Assembly (NCBI RefSeq): GCF_037975245.1
Contig: NC_092578.1
Span: forward strand, 2,429,001-2,493,000
DNA: 64,000 nt
Reading direction: 5' to 3'
Source of the DNA: Apostichopus japonicus
Lineage: Eukaryota; Echinodermata; Holothuroidea; Aspidochirotida; Stichopodidae
Shown here piece by piece: positions 26,301 through 38,398 of this stretch; the first letter of the stretch is position 1; each line of letters begins with the position of its first letter. The notes beneath the pieces were generated by a model. The model saw only the letters and a list, made by a program, of their open reading frames with translations. It did no database searches and was not told the DNA's origin. The translations under genes and the position numbers were made by a program.

Positions 26301-29300
26301 CATTCATTCATATATTTATTTCCAGCAAGGGACAAAATATTACAGAATTTTCATAGGTTAATTGAAGTGTGTATATACACGAATGATATCATTTACCTGC
26401 TACTGTAAAATCTTCACTTATAGTACCTTTGTTGCACTGAAATGGAGAAAACAAAAGTGCAATATTTCTTAAATCAATTCCCTGTAAGTTGTTCTTAAGA
26501 TTTTTCTCAAGAAATCAATGGGAAATGGATAGAAGAAGATATATGATTAGGCATTTGTACACTTAAACATCATTATCAATGGTAATAATATAAAAATAAA
26601 ATTGATATTTGATATACCGCAATTTCCATGAAAAATGCTTAGATGCACTTTACAAAATGTAAAAGTAGGCCTAGACTAATACTAATAATGAAAATAATAA
26701 TAAAAGTTTACCCATAGACGAAATGGTAAACATTTCGCCTTTGAAGAATATCCCTCTAGGATCGAAACTGGTCTGGCCTTCTAACATTTAAACATTTATA
26801 TCTATTCAGGGTTTTAGCAGTTGATATGCAGTTTGTTAACAATCTTGTCTATCTCTCTCTTTGACCTTTCTATCAGATTCACAAAATTATATCTGTCATT
26901 TGTAGCCAATGTAACCAATTTTAACCATGCTACGGTGTAATAGTTAATATATTAATGTGTTAGTAAAGTTGAGTGTGCATGGAAACTGATGGTTTATGTT
27001 GACCAGGTGCTTTATGACAAAGATGACATTAGTCGACAAGTTTGTTGGCGAGATAAAGAAAACACGTTTAAAAGTACGATCGGGAATTTGATACAAGTTT
27101 ATTAGCTAATTAATCATTTATTAGAAGACACTTTTGAGGGGGAAAGTATAAAACATCTTTTTGTTGGCAATAGGTCAAAGTTGTATTGCTGAGTATTAGC
27201 ACCTACTTTCTGTGTGGAAAGTCCCTTTGTTCTTAATGTTAGGGAGCACAGTAACATGCTTTCATGTGACTAAGTACCCCGTGGAATTTTAAAAATTTGG
27301 ATGAGACGATGAAAACTGCAAGTGAATAAAATAAAAGTGAAAATGACAGGGAATTGTGTAATCAATGGGGTCCTTCCAACTCATAATGTGTGTTTTTAAC
27401 TAATTGTTTTGATATAAACATAATTAGTTGAAAGCATCTTAAGTAAGACAGGCTGGAGCTAAGGTATAACTACTTAAAATGACAGTAGACACAGGCATGA
27501 AGGTGTGGAAGGATTTTAAGCATCACTGCGCTTTTATTGGCATTACAATACAACCACAACTATTGTTACTTTGAAACTGGTAGCAGTTCATTGTCACAAC
27601 ATATATAGTGTGTTTAAGCTGTATCATAGTATAACAGGCATTCTAGTCTGCTTCTGTGAAGGCAGACTAAGCTACAATCGTGGGCATGGGCACAAGTATA
27701 CAACTCTCCCCCTCTCCCTTCTACCATTTCCCTCCCCTTCTCTTCCCCTTTCTCCCCTCCTCTACCTCTTTCTCCTCCTACTTTACCCTTTCCTCCCCTC
27801 CTCTACCACTTCCTCCCTCTCCTCTACCCCTTCTTCCCCCTCCTTTCCCTTTATTTGTCACAGTTTCAAGCCTCTCCAAGTATTTTTGACATGTTTCTCA
27901 ACCTTGTCTGTTTCTTTCTTTAGGATGATACACTGAAGGAGCAGATGAAATCCTTCCTCCTCTCCACTACCAGCCAACAAGAGATTGCTAATCTTGACAA
28001 CAAGGTCTGTTAATCCATCTCTTAGATCTTTAGATTATTCAGCATTCCAAAGCTAGAAGGCAGCTAGTTATTGAGAATTCAATGACAACTCTCTGAATAA
28101 GTATAGACCTTGGTAGGAGTGAGATTATCAGTACAGTTTGACTTTAATACACAAACCAAAAACAGACCATCCCATTTCATTTGAACTAAAAGTACTCCAA
28201 CTTCTGAGGATTAATAATAATGAAATGTTCAATTTTTTTTTATTTTTTTTATTTTTTATGATTTTGGCCAATTTTCAAAATTAAACAATAGTGTTGAGGA
28301 CCCACATAGCAATGCAGTACAGAAACAGGACTAATCAAGTTTCATTGCAAGCTGACACAGTTCATAATATGGTGATGATTGAACCCAGTTCTGATCAACG
28401 AACACATGTTACACACTGACTTATTTCTGGATGTATTGTCTTGTGTCTATCGTACGATGTGTATTGTCTTGTGTCTATCGTCTGATGTGTATTGTCTTGT
28501 GTCTATCGTCCGATGTGTATTGTCTTGTGCAGATTGTGTTATTCATATTGTCTTGTGTCTATTCAGATAAAAATTAGAGTATTGTTTGTATATTACACTA
28601 GAAGGAAATATATACATAATGTGAATAAGAGTTTTAAAATTCTTTTTAGTTTCAAATAAATATACCCTCCATTAACCTTTGTTAAACTTATTTTGTACAG
28701 TTTGCTTACAATGAGCCAACATTAAACTGGCAGGCATGACTATGCCTCATTCCTGTTTGTTTTTTTTCCTTTTTTTGTACAATAGTACCTTTTTATGTTC
28801 ATGAGTGCCTTAACCTACCGAAAAATTGCAGCGCAACCAACATCTGCATTTGAGTTTTTCCCTCATGCTTTTCCTACCTTGTGGTCCATGACTTGCCCCA
28901 TTGATCCTCAGGAGTAACCAGTTATGCCTCGAAGGCAAAATAAGAACAATAGGTGAACTGGCTGGCCAAGATCTAAACCCAAAGAATAACACAACTTTAT
29001 GAATTAGTGTATACACAGAGGACAATGGACTGTTGTTGTAATGAAAACAACACTATTGACCGAAGATAACAGAGGCATAGACTTACGAATAATTCCTACT
29101 TGAGATCGGTTTTTGGTGGTTTCAGAGGGTAAACTGATGAACAGTTAGTATAAGGTAGAATTGTCTGCCAGTCGGAATGCCTCGGGCTATCATGGGATTA
29201 ACAGGAGAGAGGAAACTACCGGGCCGATCACATGTTTGCTTTAAAAAAAGGAGAAAAAAAAGACCAGAAAAATAATATAAAGATTATCTATATTTAGCCA

Positions 29301-32300
29301 GCAGCGGCTGAATCAGAGAAATTGTGGTAATTACCACAGAATATTTTTCACGCATCTTACAGAAGTTCTTTAGAACTGATGAAGTCACATGAGGATGTTA
29401 CTCACAATTGTTAGACATCTCTATATGAATCTGTACCAAGTGTGAGGTGTATTAAAAAATTACAATAAATAAAAAATAATTTTAAAAAATGTTTGAAAAT
29501 GTCAGTCCCAGTGAGAAAAAAAAACAGACGTTAATTGAGTCAAATTTTTATGTTCAATTTCAAGTCCATGGAACTTGATTTTAGTTTAAGCCAAGATGTT
29601 GACCCATCCTCAACCTTTTGTTGATAATTGTTGAGATTACATTAAATTAGTAATCAGCTTTGATGCACTGTGAGAGAGACAATAGGGAAGTGTATGCCGG
29701 TTGTCTGATTATGTCATTCCTTTTATGACATGTATTTTAATAAACCACCCCCCCCCCTCCCCATCCCTCCAGTTATAAAACAACATCATTTAATTACATC
29801 ATAATCCACAATGTTATTTAACCAAAGAACAGACAAGTTTTTTTGTGGGGGTGGGGGAGGGTGGGGGGCTACTGTTACCTGTTGCTTCCATTATTTTATA
29901 GGGAGAAACTCTTATGTTATGCAATAGTAGAAGTGCTACTTTGTTCTGGAACACCTAGAACAAACAAAATAATAATTTAAAGCTCTTTTTTTATTGGCTT
30001 TGAATCTGAAGCCATTATTCCACAATCTTGTTATAATTAATGCATGTTTATTAGCTTATACTATTTAACTTTCATTTCCATTAGTCAGGATGTTTGTTTT
30101 ATGAAGTAGTGTTCAATATTAGGTTTGTACTTGTGGTGTTAATACAGAAGTTACAAAACTGCTTGTACAATAGATTTGTCAGATTAATTTGAATTATGAA
30201 TTCCTTGCTAATTAGCTATTTATTAGTTCATGAATTTAGAGCAGAGTTTTAGTTGGATCAATTTCAGTGCTATTGAGCTGAATTATTAGAAAGTGAAGAT
30301 TTTTCAATAAATCATATCAGGTGGGGTGTGGTGATTCACCAGAGGTTATTTTATCTGCAAGCATTTATGTTTGATGTTTTGTGTGGATTAAGTACGGCCA
30401 GCCCTCTTTTTGTCTTTCATTATCAGTAATATTTGACTCATTCTTTTCTTCTTTATCTCTCCATCTCCACAGATTCATGAGACCGTCGACACCATCAACC
30501 AACTCAAGATTCAGCGACAGTTTATGCTTGGCTTTGCCAGAGATCCCCAAGCATTTATCAGCGAGTTCCTAGTATCCCAGAGTCAGGATCTTAGGGTGAG
30601 TGTTTCTATTTATATTCGGGGAAGGATTTAAATGGGGGGGGGGGTTAGGGGAGGCAGGTTAAGGGTAGATAGAGAATTTAAATATTGGTTTGTTACAACA
30701 ACAAAAAACTTTTCATCTCTTCTCCTCTGCTTTACTTTTCTTCACTGAGTACTGGGGTCATGTCCAGGAATTAGCAACAGGTTTGTTTTCCCTAAAATCT
30801 GCATTTGAGTTTGTTTAAGTTGGTGGTTGACTCAACAAGAACTGCTTTTTCTCACCCACGAGCTACATCTATAACACAGGGTGAATTAAAGCTCTAAAAG
30901 TGCGGGTTTGAAGATATTTCACTTTTCAAAAGTAAATATTGAATGACTGACTTGAATGAAGACTGAAATGATCAAGTTGTTTATACATTTCCATGGGCTG
31001 GGGGGGGGGCAGTCTTGTTCCTTGAAATAATTATTACGATTGAACTTTGGCATAGTTCAAAGCCAAAGAGTTTAAACTGGATACATGTATTCTTTTATAG
31101 TCATTCACACCAACCCTAGTAACCTTGGATTGTGAGGTTATACCATCACAAAATAATATTATGAAAGGACCTGATATTTATCTGCGATGTATATATAAAT
31201 ATATATATATATAATCGTGTGTGAATAGTGCTGTTTTAATAAACAATTAGTTTGTAAAGTCAGAAAATGATTGCCAGTATCTTCTTTCTGGCTAATAATA
31301 GTAACCAACACAATGCCATAATATATGCTTGGAAGAGTTTTCCAGAAAGATTGCATCTTCTGTGTCTAAATCTGATAAAAACATGATAGTTCAATAGATT
31401 CAGGATTCAATGTGTATTCTTTCAATTCCACCTTTCTTTCTTTCTTTTTCAATAAACTTTACCGCAAAGTTCAAAGCTTAGATGTAGTTTACCAAGGCTT
31501 CAGGGTTATGGCATTGAAGCTTCTGTACAATACATTGGGCTTCTTTATAGCGCTGCATTTTTGTTCGTGGTTCTTCTTGTTTATCCATTTGCAATGAGTA
31601 TAGAACAAGATGTAAACAAGTTTCTATGGGAGAATTTACTATCAATGGGCCATCTCTCAAAGTTACTTTTATTAATTACTAGTAATTAACTATTATTTCA
31701 TGCAAAAACTAATGAAGGGAAGGTCACAAGTATCATACAGGTTCCATGAATTTGTAGGAGGAGGTTACTTTTTAAAATGTAACAACATGAACAATCTCTG
31801 TTCAATTATCCTGTACACTCCATCAAACAATCCCAAAATGTGTTGAATTTTGATGTTTCACTGGACACTCGTTATTTTGGGGGAACTTTTTTGTTTTAAT
31901 ATGCACTGTTGTAGAGTCCATCACTCTTAATAGTCCTCACATTTAATCACATCGTAAAAACTTAAACATTTGAAATTGTTATTCTGTGAAACTGCTTAGA
32001 TTTGTGTTTTGATATTTTATGACATTTTGTGTCTGAATTTAATGTTTTCTCCTCTTAGTTATATTTAAGTGTGAAAGAAAAATAATATTTGCTTAAATAA
32101 CATAACACTTTGGAGAAGAAAATGCAAAAAAAAAAAAAAGACTTAAGGATGTGTTCCTTGTTTCTTCTATCCTTTGAGGTCCTCCAAATATGAATCAATC
32201 TTTGTAAGAAGTTTGTGGTTCGATATGAACACATCAGATCACAGATGAGTTTAACTAAAAAAGGAAATAAATCAAATGTTGAGTATAAAGTTGACTAAAA

Positions 32301-32517
32301 ATAAGAAAGTTGATTTCATTTCAAATGACGTAATTTTGTATGATTTTTTTTTGGTCCTTTCTCTCAGACTATGAAAGACATCGTTGGTAACCCGGAGGAT
32401 GAACGTCACGGTGAGTTTTACCTCCAGCCATGGATCCAGGAAGCCGTACGTCGGTATTTCTATGCCAAGGTCCAACAAAGACGTGCAGAACTGGAGCAAG
32501 CTCTAGGAAACTCTTAG
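17349..32517 (+). CDS. SMARCD1: SWI/SNF-related BAF60 subunit (SMARCD1-like), 5'-incomplete, last 8 exons
   Basis: BAF60 is a core accessory subunit of SWI/SNF (BAF/PBAF) ATP-dependent chromatin remodellers in the nucleus, linking transcription factors to the complex. Coding exons, all GT-AG and all phase 0: 17349-17474, 18733-18846, 20928-21029, 23334-23495, 25261-25413, 27924-28004, 30473-30595 and 32368-32517 (stop TAG). They encode 336 residues. Family landmarks in order: [48 protein letters not shown]; the SWIB/MDM2-type domain ([40 protein letters not shown]) over exons 4-5; [12 protein letters not shown]; a C-terminal helical region ending [14 protein letters not shown]. Vertebrate SMARCD1 is about 515 residues, so roughly 180 N-terminal residues are missing and must lie in exons before 17,349. 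The [14 protein letters not shown] stretch is closer to SMARCD1 than to the D2/D3 paralogues. Invertebrates usually have one copy. The SWIB exon has been partly amplified just downstream (separate entry). Confidence 0.96.
21124..21800. repeat. Diverged AGGTCA-rich dispersed repeat in SMARCD1 intron
   Basis: A TGTG-rich start, then 'cttgcattgtaggcacaatatctcaa', AGGAAATGATG and several AGGTCA words (for example CCAAAGGTCATTTTAGGTCA and GTAGAGGTCATTTGAAGTCA). The order GT-run, 'atctcaa..agg', AGGTCA pairs parallels the larger array at 38,307-40,974. I infer a second, older member of the same repeat family. It lies between coding exons 3 and 4 of SMARCD1. Boundaries are approximate. Confidence 0.5.
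22200..23190. other. Intronic stretch with local CpG enrichment, no exon
   Basis: Intron sequence upstream of the SWIB exon. Around 22,330-22,440 and 22,880-23,100 CpG dinucleotides are denser than in the neighbouring introns. A 91-codon open frame at 22,921-23,196 has no recognisable domain and no supporting splice sites. It might be a recent insertion or a regulatory patch. I cannot define ends or a family. Confidence 0.3.
23421..24143 (+). repeat. Tandem partial duplication of the SWIB exon 3' half plus splice donor (5 copies)
   Basis: The first copy is the genuine exon end. Sequence from CAGTATATCAAGACTCACAA through the exon end (TTCCAGCAG) and its GTATGT donor, plus about 60-80 bp of G-rich intron (CATAGCAAGACAGTGGCAC...), is repeated starting at 23,570, 23,740, 23,890 and 24,039. 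The spacing is 149, 170, 150 and 149 bp. Copies 2-4 keep the reading frame ([13 protein letters not shown]) with a few replacements, such as QD to KN and Y to N. Copy 5 is degenerate with an internal deletion. Each copy keeps the donor, but none has a polypyrimidine tract before a usable AG. They are therefore probably intronic pseudo-exons rather than alternative exons. Confidence 0.93.
25465..25538 (-). repeat. tRNA-derived sequence (degenerate)
   Basis: On the minus strand the sequence has an A-box-like TGGCTCAGTTGG (plus-strand 25,517-25,528). After the expected spacing it has a degenerate B box GGTTAGAAACC (25,482-25,492). The B box departs from GGTTCGAATCC, so a functional tRNA is unlikely. 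A tRNA-derived SINE head or tRNA pseudogene is more likely. It lies in a SMARCD1 intron, 230 bp from a second such copy. Confidence 0.55.
25775..25840 (-). repeat. tRNA-derived sequence with intact B box
   Basis: The minus strand reads GTTCAGTCGGTAGAGTGC (A-box region, plus-strand 25,822-25,839) and later GGTTCGAATCC, a consensus RNA polymerase III B box (25,786-25,796). The acceptor stem does not pair convincingly, so I call it a tRNA-derived SINE head or tRNA pseudogene. A real tRNA gene cannot be fully excluded without a covariance search. Confidence 0.55.
26600..26690. repeat. Possible dispersed-repeat tail
   Basis: The words GATATACCGCAATTTCCATG, AAAAATGCTTAGATGCAC and TTTACAAAATG resemble 'gcgctttccatg..aaatgctcaaagcgctttac' repeats that are common in marine invertebrate and fish genomes. 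Recognised from memory of the pattern only; ends unknown. Confidence 0.3.
28436..28567 (+). repeat. Tandem repeat, 28-bp unit, about 4.7 copies
   Basis: Units begin TTGTCTTGTGTCTATCGT and end CGATGTGTA. The first three are nearly identical, the fourth is diverged and the fifth is partial. Intronic within SMARCD1. Confidence 0.9.
28570..30472. other. SMARCD1 intron, no gene
   Basis: Intron between coding exons 6 and 7. It contains a G-quadruplex-capable run at 29,847-29,868, a poly-C run near 29,746 and A-rich homopolymers. I see no exon or element boundaries. Confidence 0.6.
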
Positions 32518-33003
32518 TGGAGGAAGAGGGCAGCAGAGTTGAAATCGCTAAGTTTAAACAGTAGTTTGAAATGTAATAGATGTAATTAGCAAAGGCAAAA
32601 CCCATCACCCCCTTCCCTTGTTGAAAGATTAGCTTGATAGTGATACACATCTTTATTTCATTAATATGTAGTTAAGTGTTAATGAGCTACCATCCCATTT
32701 ATTGGGGTGGCAAAGGATGTTAGAGAAGTAGAGGGCGGTATGTAAGAATTATTATAGGGAAGCCAGGAGTAGTGTCAGACACATAGTTGGGGCTTAACAG
32801 CTTCCTTGTGGTTTTAGAACAACGTAGTGTAGAGTAAAACAAATGTAAATGAACAATGTAGTTGTAGACCAACATATGTGATTTTTGAACAAACTACTAT
32901 TAAGAAACACCCCCTTCTTTCCCTCACACCTTAGCCATGTTGTATTGATGTGGTGGTCACCTCATTAAATTAACGACATAGATTAAAACCTTTGTCTTCT
33001 TAA

Positions 33004-33009
33004 AATAAA
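33004..33009 (+). terminator. Candidate SMARCD1 polyadenylation signal
   Basis: Canonical AATAAA about 490 bp after the stop codon, followed within 30 bp by a T-rich, GT-containing stretch (GAGTTGGTTTACTCATGAC). Confidence 0.4.
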
Positions 33010-33095
33010 GTATGAGTTGGTTTACTCATGACACTTATTTTCACTCTTTGGCACAATTCCATCATAATTCACCGTTACTTTAAAACTTGGACTGT

Positions 33096-33160
33096 GATTC
33101 CTTAAGCTGATTCCTTAAGCACAGACTGATTCCTTAAGCACAGACTGATTCCTTAAGCAC
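33096..33160 (+). repeat. GATTCCTTAAGC repeat x4
   Basis: The word GATTCCTTAAGC occurs four times at spacings of 13, 19 and 19 bp; the last three units are CTGATTCCTTAAGCACAGA-like. Confidence 0.9.
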
Positions 33161-33363
33161 CAGCAAGTGAAATAATGTAATTTGATTGTTTTATAACAAC
33201 AATAAGTTGGCTTTAATTCCCTGATAATGCTTATTAGTATTGTTCTCTTTGTAAAATGTTTCAACTTTCTGGAGGCTATGTGGTCCAAATTCTCCCCAAA
33301 CATTGAGTAGTCAATAAACACTGTTAGTGTATTGACAAGATTATAAAATAAGTTAGATGCAAC

Positions 33364-33410
33364 AGTTAAGCAACCCCGTAGTTAAGCAACCCCGTAGTTA
33401 AGCAACCCCG
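33364..33410 (+). repeat. 16-bp tandem repeat x3
   Basis: Three head-to-tail copies of AGTTAAGCAACCCCGT, the last lacking its final base. Downstream of SMARCD1. Confidence 0.92.
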
Positions 33411-34229
33411 CAAAGAATTCTTGCCGGAAAAGTCAAATACGCCTAAAAACTCATTTCAGCTATTATACAAGACAAATCTTCTATACTTTGTTCTACTGGT
33501 TGAAGGTTTCTACATCAAAGTCATTCCTTGAGCTGGTAACACCAAACCATCAGTCTCACAAATTTGAATTGGCAAGTATGGTTAAGGAAAGTACTGTGGT
33601 AATCGTGTAGTCAGTGAGCACGTGCTGTATTGTAGGGTGATACGCTTAACTTTAAGATTAAATTAGAACAGAATTAATGGGAGCTAATATATGCAAGCTG
33701 ACAGTTACTGATATCATAAATTGATATGTGAAATTGATATGTGAAATATTGTTAAGTTTAATATGAGTATATCTGCATTAATGCAGCAACTATACTTTCC
33801 TTAACATGGGTCTTTGGATATTAAAATACCTTTTCTAGTGCTAACATAATGTCTGAGTCATGGTATGGTAGGGTTTGTGAAGCAACCAACATCAAGCAAA
33901 ATGCTCCATATTTGAAACAAGCAAGTTTTGTAACAATTAGTTCAAAATAGTAGTAGGAATCTTTCTGTAATTTGTAAAATAACAAGCATATCATGTTTGG
34001 TTCATTTTATTTCTCAGATACCATTTTTAACAATGCCATTGTGTTAAGTAATGCCTTGTTTGCATTGGTTCAGTTTTAAGCACAACCATCTTTTTCTTTT
34101 TTTATTGTTTATTTTCCATTTCATTTCCTTTTTATTTAGTTTGTAGTTCCACAGATAACATTTCAAAAGATGAGATCACTGAATGTGTTTGTATTGTCTT
34201 CTCTTATTTCTTTACGAAATCGGTTAAAA

Positions 34230-34308
34230 ATCCCTGGTCTATCAGTATGATCCCTGGTTAATCAGTATGATCCCTGGTCTATCAGTATGATTCCTGGTTA
34301 ATCAGTAT
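34230..34308 (+). repeat. 20-bp tandem repeat x4
   Basis: Units ATCCCTGGTCTATCAGTATG and ATCCCTGGTTAATCAGTATG alternate, forming a 40-bp higher-order pair copied twice. Confidence 0.92.
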
Positions 34309-34500
34309 CCAAGGTCCATTGCCACCCACTAACAGCTGGATTATTCATTAGGTAGATCATAGGACTTTATGATATGGTTATGATTATGATAGGTCCAAGC
34401 CTTATTCCAATCTTATAATTTCTTGGCTTTTTCAAACTTCTTTATAATTTTCTGGTCCATTTGTGATGCTATGTTGTCATATATACATCCCCAATAAATG

Positions 34501-36864
34501 CACAAGAAGAGTAATGTCAAAGAAGAAACAGATTGTATTAACCCTTCACATATCCTAATTGATTGTTGCATGAATGGCAGACAGAAATATTAGACACAAA
34601 AATATATAATTTGCACTTGATAACCAACGACTTCACTATCATAGTAAAAAGATCAAATATATACAGACACAATTAATATTAATTGACAAAAAGAATAATT
34701 ACCACAGAAATCTTAAATGGTACTGATTTATACAACCACCCTTGCTCCCTCCCTACCGCCCCCCTCCCTCCTCCCCTTACTTGCCCGAGTACAAAATATC
34801 TCTCATTAATGAAATGAACCAATTAAAACAACAAAAAAATCATAGAGGGGAGAATTCACAGAATTCACAAACAATGTGGATAACATTTATAGAAAATCAG
34901 AAGTTTATACCAAACAGTTGTTAAAAGAACCTTCAGCTTAGCCAGGTTTTACTACTCCTTGAATTTAAAACAAAAACACTTTAGAGGGTTGACAAATTTT
35001 TGTTTTCAAATGAAAAACAGAACTCTCATTTAACCCATTAAACTTAGCCACAACAGCCACAACTTCTTTAAAGCACTGAACCATGGTTTCAAAATTCCTC
35101 GTTTATCAAAAAGGTGTGTTATTCAATCCTACCTGGTTATTCCAAAATGTTTACTGGCGAAGGACTTAATGCGTTTCATAGTAGTATAAATAAAGCATTA
35201 TAACATTGTAAGTATAACCACCAAGTACCTGGATTATAAACACCAAAGATGAAAAATGAAATAACACCAATAACAAATCAAAGTTAAAAGGGGAACCATT
35301 TAGACAACTTATCTGACTTATGTATCCCATGTGACACAAATCAATTGTAATAATAAACAATACCCTGGAATCATAACCATTTGCTGATAATACTTCTCAA
35401 GAATGAAATGTTACAATGCGGCAAAATTGTTTGCAGAAAACCATGTTGCAGATTCCAACGAAAATGGAAATACTTATTTTCTTTTAAGCTGTATAAGAAT
35501 TTTAAGTTTATACAGTTTTGACAAACATTCAAATATGAAAACCCCAAATCAAATGTTTGGTTGGCTTTTTGCTTGTAAATAAAACAGTCTTCCTAGTTCA
35601 ATGAGTGTTCAATGAACAATTTGATTCCTCTTTAGTAAAAGCATTCACTCTTAAATGATTTGTAATTCATCCACAAATTGTCAGGAAAAATGCTCCCAAA
35701 AAGGAAGTGGGGGTAGTTTTCAGAGAGTTCTAGTTTTACTTTTATGTTGATTGGATGTTCTGGTACATTAAAGAATGTCTTGAGGCACAGAATTAATTTT
35801 GCTATGTTAAAGAATGTTAAAAAATACCATTATCAGTCCAGGTCGTATTTCCATAACACTTTTAATATTTGAAAAATGACCCTTTAAACAGCTGGCTTCA
35901 CCCATTAAAGTGACTGGACTATGTAGTCTAATGCAAAGACAAACAGGGCAGTTTTCACAGACGCAACACTTACAGAGTTATACAGAAAACACTGTGGAAA
36001 GGTTTGCAGTGACAAAACACGGAGATCTCATAGTTAAACACCTACAGGGAAACAACATTGGAACAATGGTAGATGCCTAGAATTGTAGACAAGTCAGTTT
36101 ACCCTAATAGATGTAGCTTGTAACAGGTGGAAAAGTTCTGCAAGGCTTCGGAGAACACAAGAGTATCAGGATTCGGTGTTTACCACATAACTGAGCCGGG
36201 ATCAATAAATTGAGGATGTTACCAAAGCTTTAGCAAAGAGTACTCTTTTCACAATACAACTTTGGAGCTGATTACTGTTCAAAGGATTCACCATCTGGCT
36301 GTAGACCCTTTAAAGTGTCTTTCCACGGCTGCAAAGACCTCCATTCTATGCTACCTTCCCAGGTATTAACTATTCTTCATGTGACTTTGATAGGTCGGTG
36401 AAAACACCAACTAGACTTAAACTGTACTGTTAATCTACTGCAACAGAGATTTACGATGCCTTTAGACAAATTTCCAGATTTCAAGCAAGGTACTTAATTA
36501 AGAAAATTAGACTACAATAAAGCTGTAAGAGTTCCAGAATTAGCCATTGTTGATTCACAAACAGTAGCACTCATACTCATGTAAGAAAACCATTATAAAA
36601 TCACAAAAAGTTCATTTTGCACTTGTAATGTACATAACTGTGTTGAAATCAATGGAATTGTCATGTTGTATGTCAATGCCAGTTAATGCAGTATATAAAG
36701 TCCCTTTCATTCGTAATCGACAGTCCATGTTTGATACATGAATATTAATATGAATATTGAATTTGACTAACTATTTGGTGAGTAATCTTATGTCCAATGT
36801 TATACAGAAAGAATGGTTATGTCAACTTGAGGCTAAATCAAACAAAAAGAAGTGGATATGATTT
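34501..36864 (-). other. Probable 3' UTR/downstream region of the VOPP1-like gene
   Basis: No coding exon on either strand. It follows the stop codon of the minus-strand VOPP1-like gene. Minus-strand AATAAA words (TTTATT on plus) occur only further on, at 34,101-34,106 and 34,131-34,136. If one of them is used, the two convergent genes would have long, possibly overlapping 3' ends. This is inference. Confidence 0.35.
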
Positions 36865-38333
36865 TTAACTGTCGCTAGGTGCTGTTGGAGTTTGCATATG
36901 TGTGTATGCGGGTGGCTGCCCTGCGTTGGTTGGTGGGGGTGGACCTGGGGGGTACATAGGCTGTTGCTGGAACTCAGGAGAAAAAGCGTACTGCTGGGTT
37001 GGATAAGGCATAGCAGTGGGTGGGCCTTGGTATGCTGGATATAGGTCAGGCTTTGATGTAACCTACGATGAAAAAGAGGATAAACGATACATCTTCAATA
37101 GATTATAAGCTTTATTACAAAGTTTAGTACTTTAAATTTAAATTATGAAGCAAAACAACGAGGGTGATAATTTATCGAGTATCGCAAAATGCAAAATATG
37201 CATAGCAGTGTTTTGTATACTCGAGTCTGAAGCACACTTTCTGCAGTATATGATGAGAGTGAAATTTATTAACCTGGAAACCAACTGTATGAAATGTAAG
37301 CACTAAATTATACCCTGATCTTCCTTTTACACACTATGAAAGACAAGGAAAATCAGGGGAAACATGGTCAATTGTGAAGTAAATCCTACAACGAAGTGAA
37401 ATACTATATATATTTACGATTATTCTTGGAATATGGCCCATTATGGAATGTACCTTAGAAGCATGTTATGTACCGTTCTTCATTTGATGAGTTAGAAATA
37501 CTGCAAATTTGTTTTAAGTGTTGTTAACCAAAACAGGTACTATCTGACTTTCGAGGTGGTTTTACTTTCAACCACAATTATACTTCAGCCACATGAGTGA
37601 TCCAGACCAACTTCCAGTCTTGTTTTTCATGACAAATGACAACATTGACATTATTACGGCCAGCCTCATCACATCACCGTGGCTAATAAAATGCTCAATT
37701 GTCCAATTTCTAGCCGATTCAATGGTAGGAAGCGATAAAGGCAAGATCAAGGCTATAGTGCAGGGCCCATTGATATAACCACTGATCAAGGATGCAGTGT
37801 AGGACCCATTGGTATAACCATTGACCTATTTCATTCACATATGTCTAGATCTCCATATTACAAATTTCCAACAAGCATTGAAAAATGTTTCCTGCTCCAT
37901 TTTGTAAGTATGGAAAGTGTCATTTATCATCAAAAACTTATAAACAGACTAAATATGTCAGCTTTAACGATTGCTAGAGGTTAGGCCTAGTGTTACAGAA
38001 TACGCACAGATGCACCATTCATTGCGGGAGACACTCAGTGACACATACTGCACAGTGCACCTTATGTTTATTTACACAGAATAATCCTCAGTGTGACTTA
38101 CAAGTGGTTACTAACTTACTGTTTGTGAGTCGTACAAAGGATAATAACTTACAACAGCCGATTGCAATTTTAATACGTTACTGAACAAATTTACATGCAG
38201 GTAAAGAGACGTGTTGTTGTTTGTAACATTGTTATTTTTTAAATTTTTGTGCCATTTTGTTAATATTATGACATTTTTGTTTGTTTTTGGTTCCTTGCTT
38301 TTTGCAAAGCAAGGAACCTATGCGTTCAACTTG

Positions 38334-38398
<65 letters not shown>

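Larger units (their letters stand above)
32518..34500 (+). other. SMARCD1 3' untranslated region and downstream sequence
   Basis: After the TAG stop the sequence is noncoding. Candidate polyadenylation hexamers AATAAA occur at 33,004-33,009, 33,313-33,318 and 34,493-34,498. The first gives a ~0.5-kb 3' UTR and the last ~2 kb. Which is used cannot be told from sequence. Three short tandem arrays lie here (listed separately). Confidence 0.5.

Noticed and set aside
27571-27936. 121-codon Ser/Pro/Leu-rich frame running into SMARCD1 exon 6
   Set aside because: It covers the C/T-rich intron upstream of the acceptor at 27,923 and reads the exon in a different frame from the conserved protein.
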